From assembly GCA_963737405.1 (NCBI GenBank), contig CAVTSL010000007.1:1-64000 (forward strand): DNA of 64,000 bases. The letters run 5' to 3'. Of this stretch, positions 45,495 through 52,660 are shown in pieces. The notes under the pieces were generated by a model. It did no database searches. It was not told where the DNA came from and worked only from the letters and a program-made list of their open reading frames with translations. Within the stretch, counting starts at the first letter, position 1; every line of letters starts with the position of its first letter. Source of the stretch: JACCTU01 sp963737405 (GTDB taxonomy: Bacteria; Actinomycetota; Thermoleophilia; Gaiellales; Gaiellaceae). Made by a program: the position numbers and the translations under genes.

Positions 45495-45779
45495 GATCGA
45501 CGACAGCTCGCCACTCCGCAAGAACCCCAACGCGACCTTTCGCGCGCTTGCAGCAGGAGGGGGCGGCGTGCTGCTGCATCTCGAAACCGGCGAGTACCAC
45601 GGCCTCAACGAGATCGGCTGCAGGATCTGGGAGCTCATCGACGGCGAGCGAACCGCGGCCGACGTCGATCGAGGCGATCCGCGCCGAGGTCGACGATCCG
45701 CCGGCTGCGCTGGCCGACGACGTCACCGGCTTCATCGACGCGATGCGCGAGCGCGATCTCATCCTGGCGGAGCGCGTGA
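45495..45779 (+). CDS. PqqD-like RiPP recognition element (lasso B1-type protein), frameshifted
   Basis: The sequence SSPLRKNPNATFRALAAGGG, then LLHLETGEYHGLNEIGCRIW, then ELIDGERTAADV is the PqqD/B1 winged-helix fold that grips RiPP leader peptides. After a frame change near 45667 it goes on with AIRAEVDDPPAALADDVTGF, the last helix. A good AAGGAGG stands at 45482-45488, but no ATG, GTG or TTG follows at the right distance, so the start is uncertain, probably damaged by an indel. The end is inferred from TGA at 45777-45779, which overlaps the GTG of the kinase; as the sequence stands, the frame runs straight into the kinase. It is predicted to bind the YxxPxI leader of the precursor. Confidence 0.7.
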   Translation, partial: DRRQLATPQEPQRDLSRACSRRGRRAAASRNRRVPRPQRDRLQDLGAHRRRANRGRRRSRRSAPRSTIRRLRWPTTSPASSTRCASAISSWRSA

Positions 45780-46675
45780 GCGGTGCCTGCTTCGGCTTCA
45801 TGCCCGTCTCCGAGCTGACGTTCGAGTATCTGCGGGACGGCGGCGGGGACCGTCTCGAGGTCAGTGAGCGGGACGGCGAGGTCGAAGATGCCGGAGGAAC
45901 GCTCATCAACGAGTGGACTCCGATTCCGGAGAAACGATCGTGGGCCCGCCTCTACGACGATGGGGGGCGGTATCGCCTCTGGATCGACGGAAGCGGATCG
46001 TTCTACGTCGATCCGCGGATTCCGAGCGTCGAGCTCCCCGTCGGCCTCGAGTCGAGCGATCAAGCGCGAGGAGCGTCTCTGGGGTATCCCCGCGCTCCTC
46101 TGCTTTCTCGGACGCGCGGATCATCCACTCCATGCGGCCGCGGTCGAGGTCGACGGAGAGGCGATCCTGCTCGCTGCACCCGGATATTCAGGGAAGACGA
46201 CGCTCGCGGCCGGCTTCGCCGCGGCCGGCTATCGCGTCCTCTCGGAGGACGTCTCGTGCCTCCGCCTCTCGTCGCCGCCCACACTCGTCCCGGGCCCCGC
46301 GATGCTCCGCGATCCGCCGTGACGTCGCCGACCGCCTCGAGCTCCCCGGAGCCTCCGAGGTCGCCGGCGGCGACGACCGCGTCCACTACTCGCTCGATCG
46401 CGCGAGCCGCGGCGACTGCAGCCCGCTGCCGATTCGTGCATTCGTGTTGCTGCGCCTGGCCGACAGCGGCATCACCCTCGAGCGCGTTCCCGCCGACCGA
46501 CGCCCTGCGAGAGCTCTGGCCGCTCAGCTTCAGGCTGCCGACTCTCGAGGACCGCGCGCGCTGCTTCCAGGGCGTCACCGCCCTCGCCGACGCCGTTCCG
46601 GTGTGGAACCTGCACCGCCCGTTTCGGCTCGACCTGCTCGGGGACGTCGTCCAGAAGATCGTGGCCGATGCCTGA
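45776..46675 (+). CDS. HPr-kinase-like protein of the lasso/paeninodin type, frameshifted
   Basis: The N-terminal half has LTFEYLRDGGGDRLEVSERD and RLWIDGSGSFYVDPRIPSVE. The C-terminal half has the HPr-kinase core HAAAVEVDGEAILLAAPGYS running into SGKTTLAAGF (Walker A) and RVLSEDVSCLRL (the catalytic Asp region). Frame changes lie near 46040, 46310 and 46495. It ends DVVQKIVADA-stop, with the B2 ATG inside its last codons. Relatives in paeninodin clusters phosphorylate the C-terminal Ser of the precursor. Here the precursor ends GGGVSP, so Ser59 is next to last. Whether the kinase acts on that Ser, on another residue or in regulation is open. It may be fused to B1 in reality. Confidence 0.7.
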   Translation: MSGACFGFMPVSELTFEYLRDGGGDRLEVSERDGEVEDAGGTLINEWTPIPEKRSWARLYDDGGRYRLWIDGSGSFYVDPRIPSVELPVGLESSDQARGASLGYPRAPLLSRTRGSSTPCGRGRGRRRGDPARCTRIFREDDARGRLRRGRLSRPLGGRLVPPPLVAAHTRPGPRDAPRSAVTSPTASSSPEPPRSPAATTASTTRSIARAAATAARCRFVHSCCCAWPTAASPSSAFPPTDALRELWPLSFRLPTLEDRARCFQGVTALADAVPVWNLHRPFRLDLLGDVVQKIVADA

Positions 46676-47079
46676 CCACGCGCCGCTGTCGCTGCGGGAG
46701 AAGGTGCTCCTCGCAACGCGCGTCTGGGTGCGCTTCGCTCTCGTCAGCATCCGCGTTCGCCGGCAGCCGCTGCCGAGACTGGTCGCGCGGTTGACCGCGG
46801 TGGACGGCGGTCCGCCGCGCAGGCACGCACGCACCGGCGACGCTTGCCAGAGCTGTGGACAGGAGTCTTCGGATCGGAAGCCACCGGCCACGCTGCCTGA
46901 TCAACGCGCTCGTCCTCTTTCGCCTCCTGCGGGAGCAGGGCGATCCCGTCGAGCTCGTGATCGGCCTCCCCGAGCAGGCGGACGACGAGCGGGCACACGC
47001 GTGGGTGGAGCTGGAAGGCCGGGACGTCGGTCCGCCGCCGGGTCGCGCCGGACACAGCGAGATGGCCCGTCTCTCCTAG
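46668..47079 (+). CDS. Lasso-peptide B2-type leader peptidase (transglutaminase-like), frameshifted
   Basis: ATG 46668 overlaps the kinase end by eight bases. The N-terminal helix SLREKVLLATRVWVRFALVS is typical. After a frame change near 46850 come CLINALVLFRLLREQGDPVE (Cys nucleophile), DERAHAWVELEGRDVG (catalytic His, then Asp) and PPPG, the Cys-His-Asp triad layout of PF13471 B2 proteins. About 135 residues once repaired, as usual for a split B2. Together with B1 it would cleave the leader. It converges on the cyclase gene with six bases between the stop codons. Confidence 0.8.
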
Positions 47080-47085
47080 ATCAGC

Positions 47086-48864
47086 TCAGCTCCAGAGGTC
47101 GAGGAACGCATGAACCGTGGCGAGATCCTTCGCCCACAGGTAGTGCGAGAGCGGCATCTCCTCGCGTTCGAGCTGCTCACCGAGCGCTGCGTAGTCGACA
47201 CCCGTCACCTGGTGCGAAGGATCCGAAAGCCAGTGCCGTAGCGCCGGATAGTCCAGGGCCATCGTCTTCGAACCAACGGTTCGCGTACGTCTTGTCACGG
47301 CGGTCGAGGATCTCGTCGGGGACGTCGCCCCGCAGCGCGTTGCGCACGAAGCCCTTCATCCGGTAGTCGGGGAACTTCGTCTCGCCGGGGAGGCTGAGGA
47401 AGAACTCCCAGAGATCGATGTCTGCCCAGGGTCGCCGCGCCCGAATGCCGAAGAGCGCATGCGAGTAGATGTCAGCCTCCCCGGTCGCGTCGGCGCCGAA
47501 GAACGGCAGCTGGGCGGCCGCCCAGCGCTTCCTCGCCGGACGCGCGCCGCTGCCGTCCCGTTCGGCGATCCGCCGAATGTCGATCCACGGCGGTACGAGT
47601 TGGTTCGGCCGACGACGAAAGCGACGCGCTTGCAGGAGGCGCGGCGTGAACGCGTCGAGGACTTCGTTCGCGAGGTGGCGGCGGCCGAGTCGCGCCGCCC
47701 GCTGCGACCGGAGCTGTCCCGCCGCCGCACCGAACCGTCCCTTCCACAACAGGTGCGTCACGAGATAGGCGCGTATCGCGGAGGCCTGCTCGGCGAACTC
47801 GCCGCTGAGGATCGTGCGGACACCGAGCCGCTGAGCGTGCAGGCAGCGCTCGGCGGTCCCTTCGGGCGACCAGGTCGACCACGGGCTGTCGAAGAGCTCG
47901 ACCCAGTACTGCAACCTCTCGAGCCGCTGAGGCCCCGGCTCGTAGGTGTGCAGCGGTAGCTCCAGGTCCGCTGCGACAAGCTCGATGTAGCGGCTCTCGT
48001 CGCTCTCCGGAAACGACGGGTAGACGGCAGACAGCGCAGGAATCGGCCGTCCCCATCTCCGGACGTACTCTCGAGCGGCGAAGGTCGCGATCGGAGGCGA
48101 GTCGATGCCGCCGCTGAGCGAGACGACGTCCTGTCCGGTGAGCGCGCGCCGTACGGCCTGGTCGAGGAGGTGCCGAAACTTCTCCGTCGCCTCGGCCGGA
48201 CGACAGCCTCGCCGTCTCGAGCAGGCTCTGGGGATCCCAGTACGGACGCGTGACGACGGGGCCGCTTCCTGCGATGAGCAGCGTGCCGGCGACGAGCCGC
48301 CGGACACCACGCAGTGCACAGCGTGTCGGCTCCTCGGAGTCGCCGTAGAAGATCGCCTCGACTGCATCCAGGTCGGGCTCGCGCGCCGCGTCGGCGCCAC
48401 GGAGGACCTGCTTCGCCTCTGAGGCGAGATAGAGCGCATCTGCGTCCTCGCGGTAGAACAGCGTCTCGAGCCCGACCGGGTCGCGAAACGCCCACACCCG
48501 CGAACCGTCGGTCACGATGCCGGCAAAGGTTCCGCGCAAGCGTCTCGGCAGTGCCTCTCCGAAGGCACGCCAGCCGGCGAGGACCGATTCAGCCGGCGTC
48601 GTCGGATGCCGTACCGTCGGCGCCGCTCAGCTGTGCAAGCTCCTCGGGGTTGTCGAGCGTGCCTGCGTAGGCGACGGCCAGGCTCCCGGTGGACGCCAGC
48701 GTGGCTTCCTCGCGCCCCTGATGATCGGCGACGCCGATCGTGCAACGCCCGAGGGTCAGCACACGCGTGCTCTTCCCCCGGTGTGGCGCGGCTTCGAGCA
48801 ATCGCTCGAGCGCCGCCTCGGCGTCGAGGCCCGATCGACTGAGGACAGCCCCTACGGCTGCCAT
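47086..48864 (-). CDS. Lasso cyclase-like asparagine-synthetase homologue, frameshifted
   Basis: ATG 48864 gives MAAVGAVLSRSGLDAEAAL: the Cys2 of true glutamine-dependent synthetases is replaced by Ala, so no glutaminase is expected. The rest of the N-terminal domain is intact (TFAGIVTDGSRVWAFRDPVG). The synthetase domain has the PP-loop VVSLSGGIDSPPIATFAARE, SAVYPSFPESDESRYIELVA and a C-terminal FPDYRMKGFVRNALRGDVPD. Frame changes lie near 48595, 48210 and 47270. About 590 residues, the usual lasso-cyclase size. It would adenylate an acidic side chain of the core and form the macrolactam. A precursor, B1, B2 and kinase nearby support this over a housekeeping asnB; that one is at 18.9-20.9 kb. 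Confidence 0.8.
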
Positions 48865-48920
48865 CAACTCACGGTCAAGCGCGGCACGGCCCCGGTCAGG
48901 TTACGTGCCGGAGAAACGAC

Positions 48921-49103
48921 TTACGGCGAGACGCCGCCCCCGTCCTCGGGATGGGAAAGCTCACAGTTCGTCGTTTCGATCCGGCAGTTGGTGAAGCCCT
49001 TGTGGTTGCCGTTGCCTGCGTTCGGCCCCCCTGGCGGGGTCGGCATGAACGTGTGTGCGGAGATCGAGCCATGGTCGATGATCCGCGGTGCTTCGTATTT
49101 CAT
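48921..49103 (-). CDS. RiPP precursor peptide with lasso-type leader (60 aa)
   Basis: The ATG at 49103 has GGGAG six bases upstream; the longer in-frame upstream start lacks this site and the family N-terminus. Residues 1-19 are MKYEAPRIIDHGSISAHTF, the lasso leader pattern YxxPx(L/I)xxxGx(F/I)xxxT bound by B1 proteins, with Thr18 where the -2 Thr is expected. The core side (20-60) is rich in Pro, Gly and Asn, then has FTNCRIETTNCELSHPEDGG and ends GVSP. After Thr18-Phe19 the first residue is Met20, and residues 26-28 (Gly, Pro, Asn) offer no acidic acceptor. Gly36 with Glu43 is the only Gly-to-acid pair at 8-residue ring spacing, and Cys40 and Cys47 would then sit one in the ring, one in the tail. 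The cyclase gene follows downstream on the same strand. Confidence 0.85.
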   Translation of the reverse strand: MKYEAPRIIDHGSISAHTFMPTPPGGPNAGNGNHKGFTNCRIETTNCELSHPEDGGGVSP

Positions 49104-49134
49104 GTCTATCTCCCTAGCAGCTGACGGTGAATCC

Positions 49135-49178
49135 AGAGTAGTCCTCTCGACCACGAATGCCACTAGCCGAACGGCGGG
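49135..49178 (-). promoter_or_regulatory. Precursor promoter with degenerate palindrome site 6
   Basis: On the minus strand, TGGCAT (49157-49162) and TACTCT (49135-49140) are 16 bases apart and would start transcription about 25 bases before the precursor ATG. Immediately upstream, CTAGCCGAACGGCGGG (49163-49178) keeps 14 of 16 positions of the palindrome found at the EPS genes, in the position of an activator site. Confidence 0.5.
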
Positions 49179-49199
49179 TTCTGCGCACATCTTTCTCCG

Positions 49200-49987
49200 G
49201 ATACGTCTCCCAGGCTGTCGGGCGGGTGACTTGGGTGCCGAGCCTGTCGACTTCGTCTATCACCTTGCGAGCCCGGCCAGCCCGATCGACTACCTCCGCT
49301 TGCCGTTGCACACGCTGAAGGTCGGGTCGTACGGAACCCACAACGCATTGGGGCTCGCCAAGGCGAAGCGCGCCCGTTTTCTCATCGCCTCGACGAGCGA
49401 GGTCTACGGCGACCCGCTCATCCACCCCCAGCCGGAGACGTACTGGGGCAACGTGAACCCGATCGGTCCGCGCGGCGTCTACGACGAGGCGAAGCGCTAC
49501 GCCGAGGCGATGACGATGGCGTACCACCGGCAGCAGGGAGTGGACACGGCGATCGTCAGGATCTTCAACACGTACGGCCCGCGGATGCGTCCCGTTCGAC
49601 GGACGCGCGATCCCGACCTTCGTCCGCCAGGCGCTCGCGGAGAAGCCGCTCACGGTCTTCGGTGACGGGTCGCAGACGCGGAGCTTCTGCTACGTCGACG
49701 ATCTCATCCGCGGCCTCGTGCTGCTCGCCGAGAGCGGCGAGCACTACCCGGTGAACATCGGGAACCCCGCGGAGATGACGCTGCTCGAGATGGCGGAGAC
49801 GGTGCTCAGGATCACAGGCTCGTCGAGCGAGATCGTCTTCGAGGCGCTGCCCGTCGACGATCCCCAGGTCCGCCAGCCGGACATCACCCGCGCCAGGACG
49901 CTGCTCGGATGGGAGCCGACCGTCGCGCTCGAAGACGGCCTCCGCCGCACGATCGGCATCCCTGCGGGCGAACCGGTTCCCGCCTAG
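49200..49987 (+). pseudogene. 5'-truncated UDP-glucuronate decarboxylase-like SDR epimerase
   Basis: From about 49215 the frame reads VDFVYHLASPASPIDYLRLP, then LIASTSEVYGDPLIHPQPET, GVYDEAKRYAEAMTMAY (YxxxK catalytic pair) and RIFNTYGPRM. After a frame change near 49592 come GDGSQTRSFCYVDDLIRGLV and WEPTVALEDGLRRTIG. This is an extended SDR of the UDP-glucuronate decarboxylase/dTDP-glucose-dehydratase type. The first 55-60 residues, with the GxxGxxG NAD-binding loop, are absent, and the upstream DNA is the promoter region of the divergent precursor gene. It is therefore either a remnant cut by insertion of the peptide cluster or an assembly join. As it stands it should be inactive. It would have supplied UDP-xylose or a similar sugar to EPS synthesis. 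Confidence 0.7.
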
Positions 49988-50612
49988 CTAGGGCCTCCGC
50001 GGCGCCGGCACCGGGTCCGGGAAGAACGCTTCCTTGACGACCCGCAGCACCTTCGTGCGGCTCCCTTCGACGACCGGCTGAAGGCCGCCGAGCTCGAGGC
50101 GCGCGAGCTCCACGCGTCCCTGCATCCGCAGCGTGCGTGAAGCCGAAGTCGGAGAGGAAGTCGCGCGGGAAGATCGTCTTGTGCACCTGGAAGCGCTCGT
50201 ACGCACTCTCGCCCTCGGGATAGCGGTACGCGAACGCTTCGAGCGCCTTCGCGCCCTTGTCCTTCGCGTCGCCGATCGCCGCGAGGAAGAGCGACTGCAT
50301 GACCCAGGGGCTCGACGACTCGACGAGGTACGCGCACGTCACGAGCACCGCGTCGTCGGAGGGCGGGCCGGCCGGCAAGTCGGCTGCGCGCGGGAACAGC
50401 TCGGCCGGCCCGTACTGCATCGAGCCGAGCGTCCGGCCGTTCTCGTCGAGATAGACGGTTCCCCACGCGCCCCAGTCGTCTTCCGCGCTGTCCATCCAGC
50501 GCTCCTTGTTCGCCTCGCGGGTTCCGCGCGACTGCCACCAGACGCACTCGTGGCACACCGTCGGCGTGCTGACGAGCGAACCGCGCGTGAGACCCTGGAG
50601 GTGCGCGGCCAC
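49988..50612 (-). CDS. GNAT-like acetyltransferase-fold protein, frameshifted
   Basis: The GTG at 50612 overlaps the stop of the Asp23 gene (TAGTG). The N-terminal CHECVWWQSRG is followed by WGTVYLDENGRTLGSMQYGP, LVTCAYLVESSSPWVMQSLF, and GAKALEAFAYRYPEGESAYE, and after a frame change near 50150 by TKVLRVVKEAFFPDPVP. The alternation of strands and helices fits a GNAT fold, and the CHEC pair may bind metal. I recognise it only as a conserved actinobacterial protein of this type, about 207 residues long. The substrate is unknown. It is the last gene of a minus-strand group with Asp23, and it converges on the truncated epimerase. Confidence 0.55.
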
Positions 50613-50905
50613 TACGCGATCTCGTCGACGACGACGTCGACGCGCGTCGCCTCGACGTCGGCCATCCGCTTCAGATATTCGCGCACGCGCTCCTGTACCT
50701 CACGACCGACGTTCGGGATCGACGCACCCCACGCCACCGCGAGCCGCAGCTCGACGGTCACGCGCCCGTCGTCGAAGTCGAGCTTCACGCCGCGCCGGTA
50801 CGGGAGCGCGCGCTCGACGAGGCCGTGCACGCCGGCGACCTGACGTGCGGCGTCGCCGGCGTAGCGGCTGAGGACGTCGGTCGAGATCGACGCGTGCCCC
50901 TCCAT
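50612..50905 (-). CDS. Asp23/Gls24 family envelope stress protein
   Basis: An intact frame of 97 residues. It has the family core ISTDVLSRYAGDAARQVAGV, then GLVERALPYRRGVKLDFDDG, RVTVELRLAVAWGASIPNVG, ending REVQERVREYLKRMADVEAT and RVDVVVDEIA. Asp23 proteins lie under the membrane and are linked to alkaline or envelope stress; several copies are common in actinobacteria. It is coupled to the downstream GNAT-like gene by a one-base stop/start overlap. Confidence 0.85.
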   Translation of the reverse strand: MEGHASISTDVLSRYAGDAARQVAGVHGLVERALPYRRGVKLDFDDGRVTVELRLAVAWGASIPNVGREVQERVREYLKRMADVEATRVDVVVDEIA

Positions 50906-50927
50906 GGGCCGATTGTAGGAGGCCGCG

Positions 50928-51134
50928 CTAGGAAAGCTGGCGGGCCGAGCAGCGACAGTCGTGGCAGAGGGGCGAGCCGAGCTCCGCGAGGGCGGCCTCG
51001 ACGTACTCGCCGCACGCGTAGCAGCGCCCCTCGCGTGTCAGGCGGAGCGATTCCTCGACCTCCGCCGCACGCGCGCGGCCGCGCCCTTCCTCGCGGGCGC
51101 TCGGACGCCGCTTCAGCTGCATTCGCATGCCCAA
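50928..51134 (-). CDS. Small zinc-ribbon-like protein
   Basis: 68 residues. A basic N-terminus (MGMRMQLKRRPSAREEGRGR) and a helix are followed by CYACGEYVEAALAELGSPLC and HDCRCSARQLS, two cysteine pairs (CxxC and CxxC) about 17 residues apart that could hold one zinc ion. Function unknown. It lies 22 bases before the Asp23 gene and on the same strand, so it may be cotranscribed. Confidence 0.55.
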   Translation of the reverse strand: MGMRMQLKRRPSAREEGRGRARAAEVEESLRLTREGRCYACGEYVEAALAELGSPLCHDCRCSARQLS

Positions 51135-51192
51135 GGGTTCGCGCTAAGCATGGCGGCCCCTGCGGACGGCGTCCCCCGCCCGAAGTCCAGCT

Positions 51193-51759
51193 TTAGCGGA
51201 GGAAGCGGTGGACCCGCCGCCACGCCACGACGAAACCGGCGACGAGCAGCAGGAGCAGGACGAACGCCAGGACGGGCGCGAGGAACGCCAGCGCCGTCAG
51301 CAGTCCCGAGGTCGCGTCTTCGCCCAGCGAGACGAGCGGATTCGCCGTGCCCGCGGTCGTCGCGGTCGCCGCCGGCCGGACCGTCGCGCGCGCCGTGTGG
51401 ATCGAGCCCGCGACGACCGCGCCGAGGACGAGCGACACGATCGACGGGAGGCTCGTCTCGTCACCGGTCGGCCCGACGAAGAGGAGCGCACCGGAGACCG
51501 GCGCGACGACTCCGCCGACGAGGTGCAGCGCGTGGTCCACGACCGGAACCTTGTCGCCGACGAAGTCGAGAGCCGTGAGCGTCCCGAGGACGACGAGGCC
51601 GGTCGTGCTCGAGAAGTCGTCGATCGGCCCCGCGAAGTCGACGACGCCGATGCGTTCGAGCAGCGCGCTGACGAACAGCGGCAGCCACGCGTTGAGGCCG
51701 GCCGCACCCGAGAGCCCGAACGCGGCGAGCACGCTCCCGGCCGCCGTGCCGATGTCCAC
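51193..51759 (-). CDS. DUF4126 membrane protein
   Basis: An intact frame of 188 residues with five or six hydrophobic segments: LAAFGLSGAAGLNAWLPLFV, TTGLVVLGTLTALDFVGDKV, HALHLVGGVVAPVSGALLFV, IVSLVLGAVVAGSIHTARAT and LLTALAFLAPVLAFVLLLLL. The GLNAWLPL start and the DKVPVVDHALH motif are those of DUF4126 proteins. Function unknown in the family. Followed closely downstream by the zinc-ribbon gene on the same strand. Confidence 0.8.
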   Translation of the reverse strand: MDIGTAAGSVLAAFGLSGAAGLNAWLPLFVSALLERIGVVDFAGPIDDFSSTTGLVVLGTLTALDFVGDKVPVVDHALHLVGGVVAPVSGALLFVGPTGDETSLPSIVSLVLGAVVAGSIHTARATVRPAATATTAGTANPLVSLGEDATSGLLTALAFLAPVLAFVLLLLLVAGFVVAWRRVHRFLR

Positions 51760-51768
51760 GCGCGGAAG

Positions 51769-52485
51769 CTAACCGCTTCGGCGAAGGACCAGCTCGGTCG
51801 CCTCCGGCCGCGCGAAGAACCGGAACGGCACGAACGTCGTCCCGAGTCCCGGCGAGACGTGGAGGACGGAGCCGTCGCGGCGGTAGAACCCGCGCGTGTA
51901 GCGCCAGTTGAGGTGCGCGAGCCGCACCTTGCCGAGCCCGTACGGGATCGCGATCTGGCCGTCGTGCAGGTGGCCCGCGAGCACGAGGTCGTACACGGGC
52001 CGGATCCGGTCGTACACGTAGGGGTAGTGGCAGAGGAGGATGCGCAGGTCCGCGTCGGGATCGGCGAGGCCCACGGGATCTGCCCGGCCCGCTCGATACG
52101 TCGCCGGGTCGATGCCGACGATCTGCACACGGCGGCCGCGCACGTCGAGCACGACCGACTCGTCGCGCAGCAGATGCGCGGGCGAGAGGTCGTCGAGCTG
52201 CGACGGCGCGGCGAGCGGGTCGCGTGCGTCGCCGAAGTCGTGGTTGCCGAGGACGACGTAGCAGCGCTCGCCGAGCCGGGAGAGCAACGCGCGAAGCCGC
52301 CGCTCGCCGCGGGGGTGCGTCAGGAGGTCGCCGGTGATCGCGACGATGTCGGGCCGCCGCTCCTCGACCCAGCGCACCGCCGACTCGACCGCCCTCGTTC
52401 CTCCCGAGGGAACGCCGAGGTGGAAGTCGGACAGATGGGCGATGCGGAGGCCGTCGAGCTCGGACGGCAGCTCGTAGAGCGGCAC
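51769..52485 (-). CDS. Calcineurin-like metallophosphoesterase
   Basis: All the metal-binding motifs are present: HLSDFHLG (D-x-H), ITGDLL (GD), VLGNHDFGD (GNHD), LLCHYPYVYD and LAGHLHDGQ (GHxH). About 238 residues from the GTG at 52485, but the frame stays open upstream with a membrane-helix-like ILGGLGSAAAAGLAWGWFEA, so the real protein is probably longer and membrane-anchored, with a start near 52600 obscured. It resembles YkuE/YaeI-type phosphodiesterases; the substrate (UDP-sugar pyrophosphate or lipid) is unknown. It ends ten bases before the DUF4126 gene. Confidence 0.85.
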   Translation of the reverse strand: MPLYELPSELDGLRIAHLSDFHLGVPSGGTRAVESAVRWVEERRPDIVAITGDLLTHPRGERRLRALLSRLGERCYVVLGNHDFGDARDPLAAPSQLDDLSPAHLLRDESVVLDVRGRRVQIVGIDPATYRAGRADPVGLADPDADLRILLCHYPYVYDRIRPVYDLVLAGHLHDGQIAIPYGLGKVRLAHLNWRYTRGFYRRDGSVLHVSPGLGTTFVPFRFFARPEATELVLRRSG

Positions 52486-52577
52486 CTCGACGCTCCGCAG
52501 GCGAGCCCAGCCGGCTTCGAACCAACCCCATGCGAGCCCCGCCGCGGCGGCGGACCCGAGGCCGCCGAGGATGGCTC

Positions 52578-52599
52578 GGGCCCGGTTCGCACCGGGCCC
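52578..52599 (-). terminator. GC-rich hairpin after the SDH operon
   Basis: GGGCCCGGT (52578-52586), loop TCGC, ACCGGGCCC (52591-52599): a perfect nine-base stem 60 bases beyond the stop of the last SDH gene. It has no T-run, but it shares the GGGCCCG core of the hairpin at 56368-56396. Confidence 0.55.
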
Positions 52600-52660
52600 G
52601 AAACCGCCCCTCCGGTCAGATAGATGCCGGACGCGCTTCAGACTTGCGCTCAGACTTCGC

